DNA of 64,000 nt, from assembly GCA_026002835.1 (NCBI GenBank), contig BPGC01000003.1, forward strand, positions 156,741 to 220,740, in the 5' to 3' direction. The notes beneath the pieces were generated by a model that saw nothing but the letters and a program-made list of their open reading frames with translations, was not told the origin of the DNA and did no database searches. The stretch is from Candidatus Nitrosocaldaceae archaeon (lineage in GTDB: Archaea; Thermoproteota; Nitrososphaeria; Nitrososphaerales; Nitrosocaldaceae). Shown in pieces: positions 47,432-55,811 of the stretch. Each line of letters begins with the position of its first letter. The first letter of the stretch is position 1. The position numbers and the translations under genes were made by a program.

Positions 47432-48265
47432 TCAAAACATTAATACGCCTTCGGGCCTATTATTCAATAATTGCAAACGGCCAGATTTATCTCTATGATA
47501 TCTTCCAAACTCTTCTATCTTTAATAGCTCAGAACCTTTCAATACTGGTCCGTCTTTACATAATATATAAGAGCCTAAGCAACAACTTGCACATAAACCA
47601 ATACCGCACTTCATTATTCTTTCTAAACTAGCTTCTGCTTCTATATTATATTTCTTAGCAATTTCTAATACTTTCTTCATCATGAGTTCTGGACCACAAG
47701 TGTAGATCATATCAAACTTTTCTCTATCCAATAATTCATTAATAGGTTCTACTGCTGAACCTTTAATTCCATAACTTCCATCATCTGTAGTAATTATTAA
47801 TCTATCAGCATCTTTAAGTAATCTCCTTGCTAATGATTCAAAGATAACCTCATCCTTACTTCTCGAACCCATTACAAGAGTTATCCTAGTATCATAAGCT
47901 TTAGCAATTTTGCATAATCTAAGTAATGGAACCAAACCAGTTCCTCCACCAACTAATAAAAGATTACCATCTCTAATAGTAAAACTATTACCATATGGTC
48001 CTCTAATGCCTATAAATTCTCCTTCTTTCTTATTATATAAAGCAGTGGAACCATTGCCTACTCTCTTTACACTTATCGCTGAATACTCATCATCTATCAT
48101 AACACTCATAGGGATTTCATCTATCATAGGAATCCATACCATAACGAATTGTCCAGCTTTAGCTTTCTTACTAAGTTCATCATTAAATAATAAAGTTTTA
48201 ACACTCTTGCTTTCCTCTCTAACTTTTTCTATTCTAACTACTCTAACCTTATCAATGTCTAGCAA
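47432..48265 (-). CDS. pyrK: Dihydroorotate dehydrogenase electron-transfer subunit
   Basis: A 277-residue FAD/[2Fe-2S] protein that passes electrons from PyrD to NAD or another acceptor. The N-terminal barrel has GQFVMVWIPMIDEIPMSV and GIRGPYGNSF, the NAD-binding Rossmann is LLVGGGTGLVPLLRL, and the C-terminal iron-sulfur Cys set is in ERIMKCGIGLCASCCLGSYILCKDGP. The 14-base overlap with pyrD implies coupled translation of a type 1B DHODH. Confidence 0.93.
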   Translation of the reverse strand: MLDIDKVRVVRIEKVREESKSVKTLLFNDELSKKAKAGQFVMVWIPMIDEIPMSVMIDDEYSAISVKRVGNGSTALYNKKEGEFIGIRGPYGNSFTIRDGNLLLVGGGTGLVPLLRLCKIAKAYDTRITLVMGSRSKDEVIFESLARRLLKDADRLIITTDDGSYGIKGSAVEPINELLDREKFDMIYTCGPELMMKKVLEIAKKYNIEAEASLERIMKCGIGLCASCCLGSYILCKDGPVLKGSELLKIEEFGRYHRDKSGRLQLLNNRPEGVLMF

Positions 48266-49145
48266 TACCTATCAACTCCTTTATGCTATTGAACCCTTTC
48301 CTCTCTAAATAACTCTTTATACCTTTATTAATCTCATTAAATATATTTAGCCATGATATACTAACTGCGCTTCCTATCTGTATAGCAGAAGCTCCAGCAA
48401 GGATAAATTCTATGGCATCTTCCCATCTGCTTATTCCTCCACATCCAATTATAGGTATATCAACTGCATTGCTCAATTCATAGACACATCTAACTGCTAT
48501 TGGTTTTATAGGCAAACCAGACAATCCTCCTATTTTGTTACTAAGAACTGGCTTACAAACTTCAATGTTTATATGCATAGCTCTAATTGTATTTATTGCA
48601 GTTATAGCATCTACTCCAGCATCTCTAGCAACTTTAGCAATCTCTAATATATTACTTGATCCTAAGCCTAGTTTTGCTATTATTGGTTTAGATGTTATGC
48701 TCTTCATCCTTTTTATTATATTATATACAAGTTCTGGATCATCTCCAACCTCTAAACCAACTTTCTCTACATGTGGGCATGAAAAGTTGATCTCATATCC
48801 AATTATATTAAGCTCATCGAACTTTTTGAGCATGTATACAAATTCATCCTCATTAGATCCTACAAGATTTATTATCAATGGTATATTACTATCCTTAACT
48901 TCTTGAGCAAAATAATCTGCTCCTGGGTTCGATAATCCTACCGCATTTATGAAACCTTGATCTACTTTAACTATAGTAGGATTCTCATAACCTTCTCGAG
49001 GTTCTTTGCTTATAGATTTTGATATTACTGCACCAGCTCCAGCATTATATACCCTTTCTAGTATATCATATGATATACCTAATATACCAGATGCTAACAT
49101 AGTAGGGTTCCTTAACCTTATGCCTATATCAGTAGAGAGATCCAT
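48252..49145 (-). CDS. pyrD: Dihydroorotate dehydrogenase, class 1B catalytic subunit
   Basis: An FMN barrel enzyme oxidising dihydroorotate to orotate in pyrimidine synthesis. Motifs are RNPTMLASGILG, NAVGLSNPGADYFA, EINFSCPHVEKVG with the catalytic Cys, AKLGLGSSNI, GGLSGLPIKPIAV and GCGGISRWEDAIEFILAGASAIQIGSAV. The 297-residue length is usual. It is upstream of and overlapping with pyrK, and divergent from the membrane-protein gene at 49251. Confidence 0.94.
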   Translation of the reverse strand: MDLSTDIGIRLRNPTMLASGILGISYDILERVYNAGAGAVISKSISKEPREGYENPTIVKVDQGFINAVGLSNPGADYFAQEVKDSNIPLIINLVGSNEDEFVYMLKKFDELNIIGYEINFSCPHVEKVGLEVGDDPELVYNIIKRMKSITSKPIIAKLGLGSSNILEIAKVARDAGVDAITAINTIRAMHINIEVCKPVLSNKIGGLSGLPIKPIAVRCVYELSNAVDIPIIGCGGISRWEDAIEFILAGASAIQIGSAVSISWLNIFNEINKGIKSYLERKGFNSIKELIGIARH

Positions 49146-49250
49146 GGTAATAGCATAATAATATTGGTAATAAAGTCTAATCGTTTGCTTATTATACCTT
49201 TTTATAAGAAATCCAAGAATGATAATATATTGGATATATATGAACTGAGC

Positions 49251-49841
49251 ATGTTTGGAATAGCTATAATAGCATCCGTACTGATAGCAAGATCAACATA
49301 TGAAGGATATAATGTTACAAAAAGTCCAACATTATTAAGATTATTTTTAGCATTTCTATTTATAAGCATTGGTTTTATATTATTTTTAACAAATAGCATA
49401 ATAAACGCAGAGTTGTTCTTATCAAGTCTTATAATGCAGATAATAGGATATTTCTTCTTAGCCTTCTCATACAGCATTCAATCCTCAGGCTTTAAGCATA
49501 TGGTTCCAGCTATAGCATTAATATCAATTGCATTATCGCCATTATTTGTTATTCCTGGAGATTCAATAGAACATATCATTAGGTCAATTTCTTTTGTCAT
49601 GATAGTTTATGGGGCTACGAATGCGATGATCTCGTATATGATGAATAAGCATATCAATACTCTAATAACAGCTAATGGATTAGCATTATTAGCATTAGGA
49701 GAGTTTGTAAGTTGGTATGGATTTATATATCCAGAATCTATATTTTATCAGATCTCTTTAGCACTTAAAGTAGGAGGTTTGGTAACAATTCTAATGCCTA
49801 TCTATAGAATAACTCGAGGTGTTAGGATTGGCAATGTATAG
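49251..49841 (+). CDS. Multispan membrane protein of unknown function
   Basis: A 197-residue integral membrane protein with about six or seven hydrophobic segments (e.g. FGIAIIASVLIARS, LRLFLAFLFISIGFILFL, MIQIIGYFFLAFSYSIQ-type and LITANGLALLALGEFVSWYGFIY). The frame is open from a TTG at 49164; I prefer the ATG at 49251, about 45 bases after a TTTTTATAAG promoter-like box. No catalytic motif is seen. Its last bases overlap the regulator gene that follows by eight bases, so the pair are one transcript, perhaps a sensor and its regulator. Confidence 0.7.
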   Translation: MFGIAIIASVLIARSTYEGYNVTKSPTLLRLFLAFLFISIGFILFLTNSIINAELFLSSLIMQIIGYFFLAFSYSIQSSGFKHMVPAIALISIALSPLFVIPGDSIEHIIRSISFVMIVYGATNAMISYMMNKHINTLITANGLALLALGEFVSWYGFIYPESIFYQISLALKVGGLVTILMPIYRITRGVRIGNV

Positions 49842-50103
49842 AACTCATGTAAGGATAATTGCAGATATACTAAATGCTACATATACTGCTGATGGTACTA
49901 ATATTACAAATATAGTTAGGAAAGCCAATATATCATATAACAGATTAAAGCATATACTTAATACATTAACAGAGAGAGGCTTATTAATGGTAGAAGAGGT
50001 AGATGGAAATAATAGGTATATAATTAGTGATAAGGGCAGGGAGTTCTTAGAAGTATACTCTAAATTTTATGATATGACGGAGGCTTTTGGTCTTAAGATA
50101 TAA
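49834..50103 (+). CDS. Small winged-helix regulator coupled to the membrane protein
   Basis: An 89-residue single-domain wHTH: MYRTHVRIIADILNAT, then NITNIVRKANISYNRLKHILNTLTERGLLMVEEV and the wing DGNNRYIISDKGREFLEVY, typical of archaeal DUF4364/PadR-like or 'winged helix-DNA binding' proteins. The start at ATG 49834 overlaps the membrane-protein gene. Such small HTH/membrane pairs are frequent in thaumarchaea. Target unknown. Confidence 0.8.
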   Translation: MYRTHVRIIADILNATYTADGTNITNIVRKANISYNRLKHILNTLTERGLLMVEEVDGNNRYIISDKGREFLEVYSKFYDMTEAFGLKI

Positions 50104-50144
50104 TATAAACACTTAAATCATCATTAATCAGAATATGGAAAAGT

Positions 50145-50244
50145 GGGCCGGTAGTTCAGGGGTAGAATGTCCGCCTTGCACGCGGAAGATTATAGGTATA
50201 CTATAATCAGCGAGAGGTCGAGGGTTCAAATCCCTCCCGGTCCA
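50145..50244 (+). tRNA. tRNA-Ala (UGC) with intron in the variable arm
   Basis: Acceptor GGGCCGG (50145-50151) pairs with CCGGTCC (50237-50243), including the G3-U70 pair that identifies alanine tRNAs. A73 is at 50244, and no CCA is encoded. D-arm GTTC/GAAT, anticodon stem TCCGC/GCGGA with loop CTTGCAC (anticodon TGC), T-arm GAGGG/CCCTC with loop TTCAAAT. The gene is 100 bases. About 28 bases between the anticodon stem and the AGGTC variable arm are extra and contain a perfect hairpin, GATTATAG/CTATAATC with loop GTATA. An intron at the anticodon-stem/variable-arm junction is a non-canonical archaeal site. The 3' half of the tRNA is the likely attB for the element that follows. Confidence 0.9.
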
Positions 50245-50248
50245 TTTA

Positions 50249-50371
50249 CTATGTGTGTTCAAATCCTGATTCTAAAACTATCTTCTTGTTTGGTAATGTA
50301 GCCTTATATATAAAACCATATTTCATTATTAGAACTTCTGCTTCATCTGTATCAACAACTATCTGTTTGAG
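50249..50371 (-). other. Short open frame between attL and the integrase stop
   Basis: Directly after the TAA of the integrase, the same frame stays open for 40 more codons to a TAG at 50251-50249: LKQIVVDTDEAEVLIMKYGFIYKATLPNKKIVLESGFEHT. It has a balanced, protein-like composition. It could be a short gene (ATG at 50326 gives 25 residues), a remnant of another protein, or a former C-terminal extension of the integrase cut off by a stop. No family is recognised. Confidence 0.3.
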
Positions 50372-51544
50372 TTATTGCCGATTATGGATAATATCCATAA
50401 TCTTTAGCAACTCTTCTTTATTCATAGTTGTTATCTTGCTTATTACATCGCTCCTTAGCTCTTCTACCTCTTTATCTTTATTACTAATCTCTAAATCCAG
50501 AAACTCTTCGCATCTAGCATAAGCATCTCTCATCTCTTTAATTAAAGATTCTGGCAATATGCCTTTATGCAATGTATATACATGCTCAATATCTCCGCTA
50601 TGACCCATGAAGAACTGTCTGAAATCTCTATTTATTCTTCCTTTACTTTCTGCTAATAATAGTTGTGTATCAAAGAACGATCTGAATACGTATGGTCTAA
50701 ACTTGTATGGCTTTATAACTTTCCTTACCTCATCTGATATGCTATTTGTAATTAAGAATCTAGTCTTTCTATGTCTTGGGTAACCATACTTATGCCTATT
50801 ATCCCATGTTATTATAGCACTATCATCATTTAATACCTCTCCATTCTTCAATCTATCATTTAGATATGCTAATAGATATCTTACTCCTTGCTTAGATAGA
50901 AAAGTTATGTATGGTTTTCTATTCTTGCTTAACTCTGCTCTAACTCTAATCATACATGGATATTGTTTGCATATAGCTTTGCCATTTATTACTTCTATAT
51001 CTGGCATATCTTTTAGTCTTAAACCATCACTAGCATCTACATTGCCAATAACTTGAGGTCTTATACCACTCTTACTTAATAATGCTATTATTGCTCTTGC
51101 TCTTAACTCTGCTCTATTTATCATATCTGTATATTCATCTTCATCTGGTATCCTTTCATTGTTAGATACATTACTAGGCATACTCTTTATCTTAACAGAA
51201 CTTGGTAATTCAAGGTCGTTGAACCTAAGCCATGATTTCACAGCTTTGAATATACATTCTATATAACCTAGAGATCTTCCCTTATCTTCAAGGTATGCTA
51301 TATAGTCATAACATAAGTTCCTTAATATGTTACTATCTTCTCTTGCTATCATTAATAGTTCATGAGCATTGAGCCAACTCTCTCTTAGGAATAGCTCAAG
51401 ATGCTTAGCCCTTACTTCAGCAGTATTCTTACTAGATCTTGCTAGATGCTTATACCATCTTGCTATATCTGGATCTTTTAAGAATTGTTTGGTTTTACTA
51501 ACCTTAGGGATAGAGTTATATCTATTTGTTCTTTGCTTATACAT
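50372..51544 (-). CDS. Tyrosine recombinase/integrase
   Basis: A 390-residue site-specific recombinase with a SAM-like N-terminal core-binding domain (LKDPDIARWYKHLARSSKNTAEVRAKHLELFLRES) and a C-terminal catalytic domain. Box I Arg lies in SGIRPQVIGN near residue 165. The FRPYVFRSFFDTQLLL segment provides the box II region, and FMGHSGDIEHVYTLHKG carries the late His and catalytic Tyr. The His of the canonical HxxR box is replaced (YVFR), a variant seen in archaeal integrases. It lies next to the tRNA-Ala 3' end. It overlaps the small membrane-peptide gene upstream by eight bases. Confidence 0.88.
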   Translation of the reverse strand: MYKQRTNRYNSIPKVSKTKQFLKDPDIARWYKHLARSSKNTAEVRAKHLELFLRESWLNAHELLMIAREDSNILRNLCYDYIAYLEDKGRSLGYIECIFKAVKSWLRFNDLELPSSVKIKSMPSNVSNNERIPDEDEYTDMINRAELRARAIIALLSKSGIRPQVIGNVDASDGLRLKDMPDIEVINGKAICKQYPCMIRVRAELSKNRKPYITFLSKQGVRYLLAYLNDRLKNGEVLNDDSAIITWDNRHKYGYPRHRKTRFLITNSISDEVRKVIKPYKFRPYVFRSFFDTQLLLAESKGRINRDFRQFFMGHSGDIEHVYTLHKGILPESLIKEMRDAYARCEEFLDLEISNKDKEVEELRSDVISKITTMNKEELLKIMDIIHNRQ

Positions 51545-51755
51545 CGCTTATGCCTCCTTTATCTGCTCTATCCCATGCTAATGCTAGATTAGCATGTTCA
51601 TTGATAATACTATAATCTGGAAGTGTTATATCTTTAACGCTATGCTTAAATGAGTATGTTGATATATAATGATTAACACTTTTTACGCTTACTATAAGCA
51701 TAGAAGACATAACACTTATACCAATAAGTGTTAGGTTATGCATCTTTATCACCAT
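51537..51755 (-). CDS. Small membrane-peptide gene inside the integrase operon
   Basis: 72 residues with a single hydrophobic segment (LTLIGISVMSSMLIVSV, about 8-25) and a polar tail ending NEHANLALAWDRADKGGISDV. Start and stop overlap the neighbours on both sides (20 bases with the recombinase-like gene upstream, eight with the integrase). The tail resembles the end of the upstream recombinase-like protein (SLAWELASNGDKDA). No family is recognised; it could be a chance frame, but the double overlap argues for a gene. Confidence 0.5.
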   Translation of the reverse strand: MVIKMHNLTLIGISVMSSMLIVSVKSVNHYISTYSFKHSVKDITLPDYSIINEHANLALAWDRADKGGISDV

Positions 51756-52503
51756 TAGAAGCTAGTTCCCATGCTAGAGAGTAAGCTTTGCTATAATCTC
51801 TCAACTTTTTGTTTATTCTTAACAAGAAGTTAACTATATCTTCTCTAGTCTTGATATAATGCTTAGTAGTAATATCCCTATGTCCTATAATCAATCTATC
51901 AAAGATATAGAAATCGTCTCCTAAAGCATTGATAGCCATGCTTATCAATGCTTTCCTAATAGGCTCTTGTATGCTAGTATCTAATGTCTTATGAATAAAT
52001 AATCTTAACAGATAAACTTGACTTTTTGATGCCGATTTTAATCTAAAAGGTAATAGGAATGTTGGATTATTCCTCTTGATACTATATGAGTATAGGTATA
52101 AGCCTTTATCTATCCTTTTAATAATTGGATCATTCAAGAATGTAGAGTTCCTTGCTCCAGTTAATAATTTTGCTAATAGATAAGGCTTTAACTTCTTTCT
52201 ATTCTCTGCTTTTGCTAATAACTTTACTACTATCTTATCATAGTTAGGAGTATCGAGTATATTTTTGATATAATTACTCGCATTAATACTAGGTTCTGGT
52301 ATATCTATGTCTAGCTTTAGATGCTTTATGGCTTTACAAAAGATGATATAATATGTGCTTCTTGTATTAGAATATGTTATCTCTTTATTAGCAAAGTATC
52401 TTAATGCATTGATATAGTTATCTTTGGTCCTATCTGCTAGATTACTATACTTTATCTTATTAATAAGCTCATCTATATTATTGATATTAATCTTTATGCT
52501 CAT
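51736..52503 (-). CDS. Divergent tyrosine-recombinase-like protein
   Basis: A 255-residue protein with an N-terminal core-binding-like helical region (SNLADRTKDNYINALRYFANKEI), a box-I-like Arg in LLTGARNSTFLNDP near residue 128, and a C-terminal GHRDITTKHYIKTRED that looks like the GH...Y box. The box II HxxR is not evident. It may be an inactive or specialised recombinase accompanying the full integrase. It overlaps the C2H2-finger gene upstream by 17 bases and the small membrane-peptide gene downstream by 20, inside the compact operon. Confidence 0.6.
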   Translation of the reverse strand: MSIKININNIDELINKIKYSNLADRTKDNYINALRYFANKEITYSNTRSTYYIIFCKAIKHLKLDIDIPEPSINASNYIKNILDTPNYDKIVVKLLAKAENRKKLKPYLLAKLLTGARNSTFLNDPIIKRIDKGLYLYSYSIKRNNPTFLLPFRLKSASKSQVYLLRLFIHKTLDTSIQEPIRKALISMAINALGDDFYIFDRLIIGHRDITTKHYIKTREDIVNFLLRINKKLRDYSKAYSLAWELASNGDKDA

Positions 52504-52864
52504 CTATAACACCTCTTAAACTAGTTGGTATCCAATCATGTGATAATAGATCATGCATCTTTAAGCATTTTCTAAAACTATATCTAGATTTGAAAGAATA
52601 TATATAACAATTGCATATTATACAATATATCTTATCTTTTACACCTCTATAATTATACATAGCCCATTTTGGCAAATCATCATCTTGTTCTTTAATATTC
52701 TTGAGAGGTTTTATTGTATGATAGTATTTATCTAACTTATCGGACATTTCTTTTAATGTTAAATATACCATAGCATCATGATGGAACATTGCTAGCGATT
52801 CGTCCTTAAATAAAGCATTACATGATTTACACTTGAATGCTAGAACATCTCTCTTTTGCTTCAT
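52487..52864 (-). CDS. C2H2 zinc-finger protein
   Basis: A 125-residue protein with two Cys/His fingers: FKCKSCNALFKDESLAMFHHD near the N-terminus and IYCIICNCYIYSF...KCLKMHDLLSHDW near the C-terminus. Such short C2H2 proteins are typical of archaeal viruses and plasmids and probably regulate transcription of the element. ATG overlaps the stop of the D5-like gene by four bases (ATGA) and its 3' end overlaps the next gene by 17. Confidence 0.7.
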   Translation of the reverse strand: MKQKRDVLAFKCKSCNALFKDESLAMFHHDAMVYLTLKEMSDKLDKYYHTIKPLKNIKEQDDDLPKWAMYNYRGVKDKIYCIICNCYIYSFKSRYSFRKCLKMHDLLSHDWIPTSLRGVIDEHKD

Positions 52865-55137
52865 TTACTCACCTCTAAAATGTTAGGTATATCTATGCCG
52901 TGTAGCCATTTCATATGGTTCTTATAGTATATTGTTTCTCTATAGATAACATTGCATATATTACATGTATAATACTTCTTGCTATCTTCTTTATTATGCT
53001 GTATTATATGGAATACTTTATACCATCTCTCTACTTGAGATATAGAGCTAAAACTATAGATATAATCATCATTACATACTAGGCATTTTACCGATACTTT
53101 GTTATTTCTTAATACAAGTTTTACCTTATCTTTTAATGGTTCTGATAATTCATCTATATACTTGCTATCTTGAGTTATAATCTCATCATAATATTTAGGT
53201 ATATAGTAATCTAATATTTCATCCAAATCTGGCTTTATATCTAGAGAGTGGAAATCTGGAAAGTTATCATTATTAGACTCGCTTAATTCTTTAGCATTAG
53301 TTATCTCTAGGTTATTGACTAAACTACGATTACTACGAGCTTGTTTAGCCTCTTCAGCCTTTCTATCTAAACCTTCATTATGAAATATCAAGTGTATTGG
53401 TATAATTTCATCATTGTTTTTGGTATTGTTAGTATGGTTTTTGTTATTATTTGTATTAGTAAAGTTGTTAGAATGGGTTAAAGAGTTAGATGAGATCGTA
53501 GTAATCGTAGTAGCATCTTTTAGCTTAATACCTAACCATACTCTTACCGATTTACCGCTTATCTTTCTAGGTTGATCTGTTAAGCCATACAATGACTTTA
53601 ATCTTATTGTAAATTGTTTGTCTGTTAGTTTATACTTGATATCATTAGCATTGCAATAGTCTATATAACGTTGATACAATTCATGCTTTTTTATTATATC
53701 ATTAGAATTATTGGTTATCTCATAATGCTTGCTTATAAACTGCTCTATAACTCCAACTTTATTAACCCATCTCTGTTTAAGTTCTTCTATATTATCCTCA
53801 TGCTTCAATCCCTCCTTCTTTATCCTATGTGCTATCCTTGCTAATATACTAAATAATATATCCAGGTTCTCTTGCTTTGTTAACTGCTTAAGGATATCTA
53901 CTCTAGCATTAGAGTAGAATTGTTGTTTAAATTCTATCATTATCCATCTTCTAAACCATGCATCTGTTTGTTCACTTACCTCTGGTAATTCGTTACACGA
54001 GAATATTAGATATGCTTTAGGATAAAGAGTAAATGGTTGACCAAACTTACGCTCAACCTTTATAGGATCTTTACTTATCAACGCTTTTAGATTGCTAGTG
54101 CTAGTTAACTCTAAACGCTTAATATCTGCAAATATATTTGCTATCTTATTATCTAACTCTGCTGGTGCAAACCTATTGTATTCTAGATCATGTATGGATA
54201 TATGACTAACATTATCTCTTCCTAACATAGTTTCATATAATGCTAATAATGTGCTTTTACCATTAGCTCCTTTCCCTACTAGCATCAATGCATATTGATA
54301 CTCTTGTAAGAACACTAAGGCTAGTGCTTCCAATAGTTTAGATCTTTCATAGCCATCTGGCACTATACTAATCAAGAAGCGTATAATTTCAGATTGTTTA
54401 ACCTTTAACTCTTTATCATCTTCTATATAGTTAGCATTGATCTGTATTGTGCTAAAGTATTTAGGATGATGCTCTTTCAACTCTAATGTATCTAAATCTA
54501 ACATACCATTCTTGCAATTGATATATCTGCTATCATTCAAGATATTACCTTTGTATGTATTACGCTTTATGATATCTAATATCTCTCCGATCTTATTCTT
54601 GCTATATTTAACTATATAGTTTAAGCCATTATCTGCTATAACATCATCTAGCATATCTCCTATTAAACTTGATATGTATTGCTCACTAACCTCTTTATAC
54701 TTGCCATCACTATATTGATAATAACGATCTCCATCAGCAGTTATTATAGGCTCTCCTATACCTTCAGTTATCTTCGAAATTTTATATGCTGCTTTCTCAT
54801 TATCTATCTTATACTTTCTCTTCTTATAGTTTTCTTCAACTAATATAATATCATCTAATATTTTAATATCTTCTGCCTCTAGTTTATGCTCACTTTGAAC
54901 ATGATTATATAACTTATATTCATCATCAAACTCTATATCACAATAACTGCAAGTATTGCTTAACTCCTCTGCTATTGATCTTAAAATATCCTCATCTGCT
55001 ATATTAACTATATCTGCTAACTCTTGCAGATCCAGCATCAAGGCTTTCTTATACAACATTGTATGCCATCCGCTAGCTTCATTCCTAACCTTCTTTGGTT
55101 TATAGCTATCGCTAGGTTTTATATTATGCAACATCAT
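52861..55137 (-). CDS. D5-like (phage/plasmid) replicative helicase with C2H2 fingers
   Basis: A 758-residue protein in viral SF3/D5-helicase style. An N-terminal C2H2 finger (CSYCDIEFDDEYKLYNHVQSEH, about residue 60) precedes a D5_N-like domain. The SF3 motor has Walker A GKGANGKST near residue 285, KIANIFADIK and the sensor-like YLIFSCNELPEV near 375. A low-complexity Asn/Thr stretch follows, then a second C2H2 pair at the C-terminus (CLVCNDDYIY and CNICNVIYRETIYYKNHMKWLH). It would unwind DNA at replication of the element. No archaeo-eukaryotic primase domain is obvious in the N-terminus. It heads the overlapping cluster ahead of the recombinases. Confidence 0.82.
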   Translation of the reverse strand: MMLHNIKPSDSYKPKKVRNEASGWHTMLYKKALMLDLQELADIVNIADEDILRSIAEELSNTCSYCDIEFDDEYKLYNHVQSEHKLEAEDIKILDDIILVEENYKKRKYKIDNEKAAYKISKITEGIGEPIITADGDRYYQYSDGKYKEVSEQYISSLIGDMLDDVIADNGLNYIVKYSKNKIGEILDIIKRNTYKGNILNDSRYINCKNGMLDLDTLELKEHHPKYFSTIQINANYIEDDKELKVKQSEIIRFLISIVPDGYERSKLLEALALVFLQEYQYALMLVGKGANGKSTLLALYETMLGRDNVSHISIHDLEYNRFAPAELDNKIANIFADIKRLELTSTSNLKALISKDPIKVERKFGQPFTLYPKAYLIFSCNELPEVSEQTDAWFRRWIMIEFKQQFYSNARVDILKQLTKQENLDILFSILARIAHRIKKEGLKHEDNIEELKQRWVNKVGVIEQFISKHYEITNNSNDIIKKHELYQRYIDYCNANDIKYKLTDKQFTIRLKSLYGLTDQPRKISGKSVRVWLGIKLKDATTITTISSNSLTHSNNFTNTNNNKNHTNNTKNNDEIIPIHLIFHNEGLDRKAEEAKQARSNRSLVNNLEITNAKELSESNNDNFPDFHSLDIKPDLDEILDYYIPKYYDEIITQDSKYIDELSEPLKDKVKLVLRNNKVSVKCLVCNDDYIYSFSSISQVERWYKVFHIIQHNKEDSKKYYTCNICNVIYRETIYYKNHMKWLHGIDIPNILEVSK

Positions 55138-55147
55138 AAAACCTCCA

Positions 55148-55294
55148 TTATAATTCTAATTTTGTTAACATTATATTATTATCAGTATTTACTGTAAGAT
55201 ATCCTCTATTTAAGTGCCTCTTAACATTCTTTGGTAATTGCAAAGATAGTCCTTTGGTTTTAATAATCCGCTTTTCTATGTTTTTTATCATCAT
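55148..55294 (-). CDS. Small AbrB/SpoVT-like protein
   Basis: 48 residues read from the ATG at 55294 (a second ATG follows at 55291). The core is IIKTKGLSLQLPKNVKRHLNRGYLTVNTDNNIMLTKLEL. The K(G)xSLQLPKxVKRxL plus a final xxIxLxKL strand is the swapped-hairpin AbrB pattern. Ten bases separate its stop from the D5-like gene start, so it may be the first gene of the replication operon and its autoregulator. Too short for standard ORF lists. The 200 bases upstream show nothing else. Confidence 0.5.
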   Translation of the reverse strand: MMIKNIEKRIIKTKGLSLQLPKNVKRHLNRGYLTVNTDNNIMLTKLEL

Positions 55295-55496
55295 ATATAT
55301 TATTCAAGATACACATTTAAAAATATATATGAAAGACTACATTTTAGTAAAATTGATATAGAAGAGTAAAAATGCAGAATCTTATATTTTTAAACTAAAC
55401 AAAAATGATATTTGTTTTTCGTTAATAATATAGGAGAAAGCGATTATCCTTTTATAATTAGCATTATTGCACACAAATTACAAATATAACTGATTA

Positions 55497-55688
55497 TTAA
55501 AATGACATGAGCCTACTGCTATATGGTCTAATCTCTTCCTTTACTAGTTCTTTTATTTCATCTTTATTCAATACTTTTACCAAACTAGCTATTATCACAT
55601 TACTAGCTACTCCTAGCTCCTCAGATAAAGCATGCATCTTTGCAAAATCTTCAAACTCAAGCCATACTATATTTTTGATCTTTGTCAT
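55497..55688 (-). CDS. 63-residue small protein, possibly RHH-like
   Basis: A 63-residue protein: VWLEFEDFAKMHALSEELGVASNVIIASLVKVLNKDEIKELVKEEI. The strand-helix-helix pattern hints at a ribbon-helix-helix fold, but no family is certain. It stands alone on the minus strand between the replication cluster and the defence operon, with a TATA-like box (TATATAGT/ACTATATA near 55702-55714) upstream. It could be the regulator of either flank. Confidence 0.5.
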   Translation of the reverse strand: MTKIKNIVWLEFEDFAKMHALSEELGVASNVIIASLVKVLNKDEIKELVKEEIRPYSSRLMSF

Positions 55689-55811
55689 ACTATTACATAT
55701 CTATCTATATATAGTTATATAACCTTAATCTATACAGAGAATAAAATATCTATTTAGAGGGTTAAATATTATTCAAAACTCTTAAGATTATAAATAGTAA
55801 ATATTAAAATC

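Noticed and set aside
49164..49250. TTG start for the membrane protein at 49251
   Set aside because: The upstream segment is polar, unlike a membrane protein start, and the promoter-like box lies inside it.
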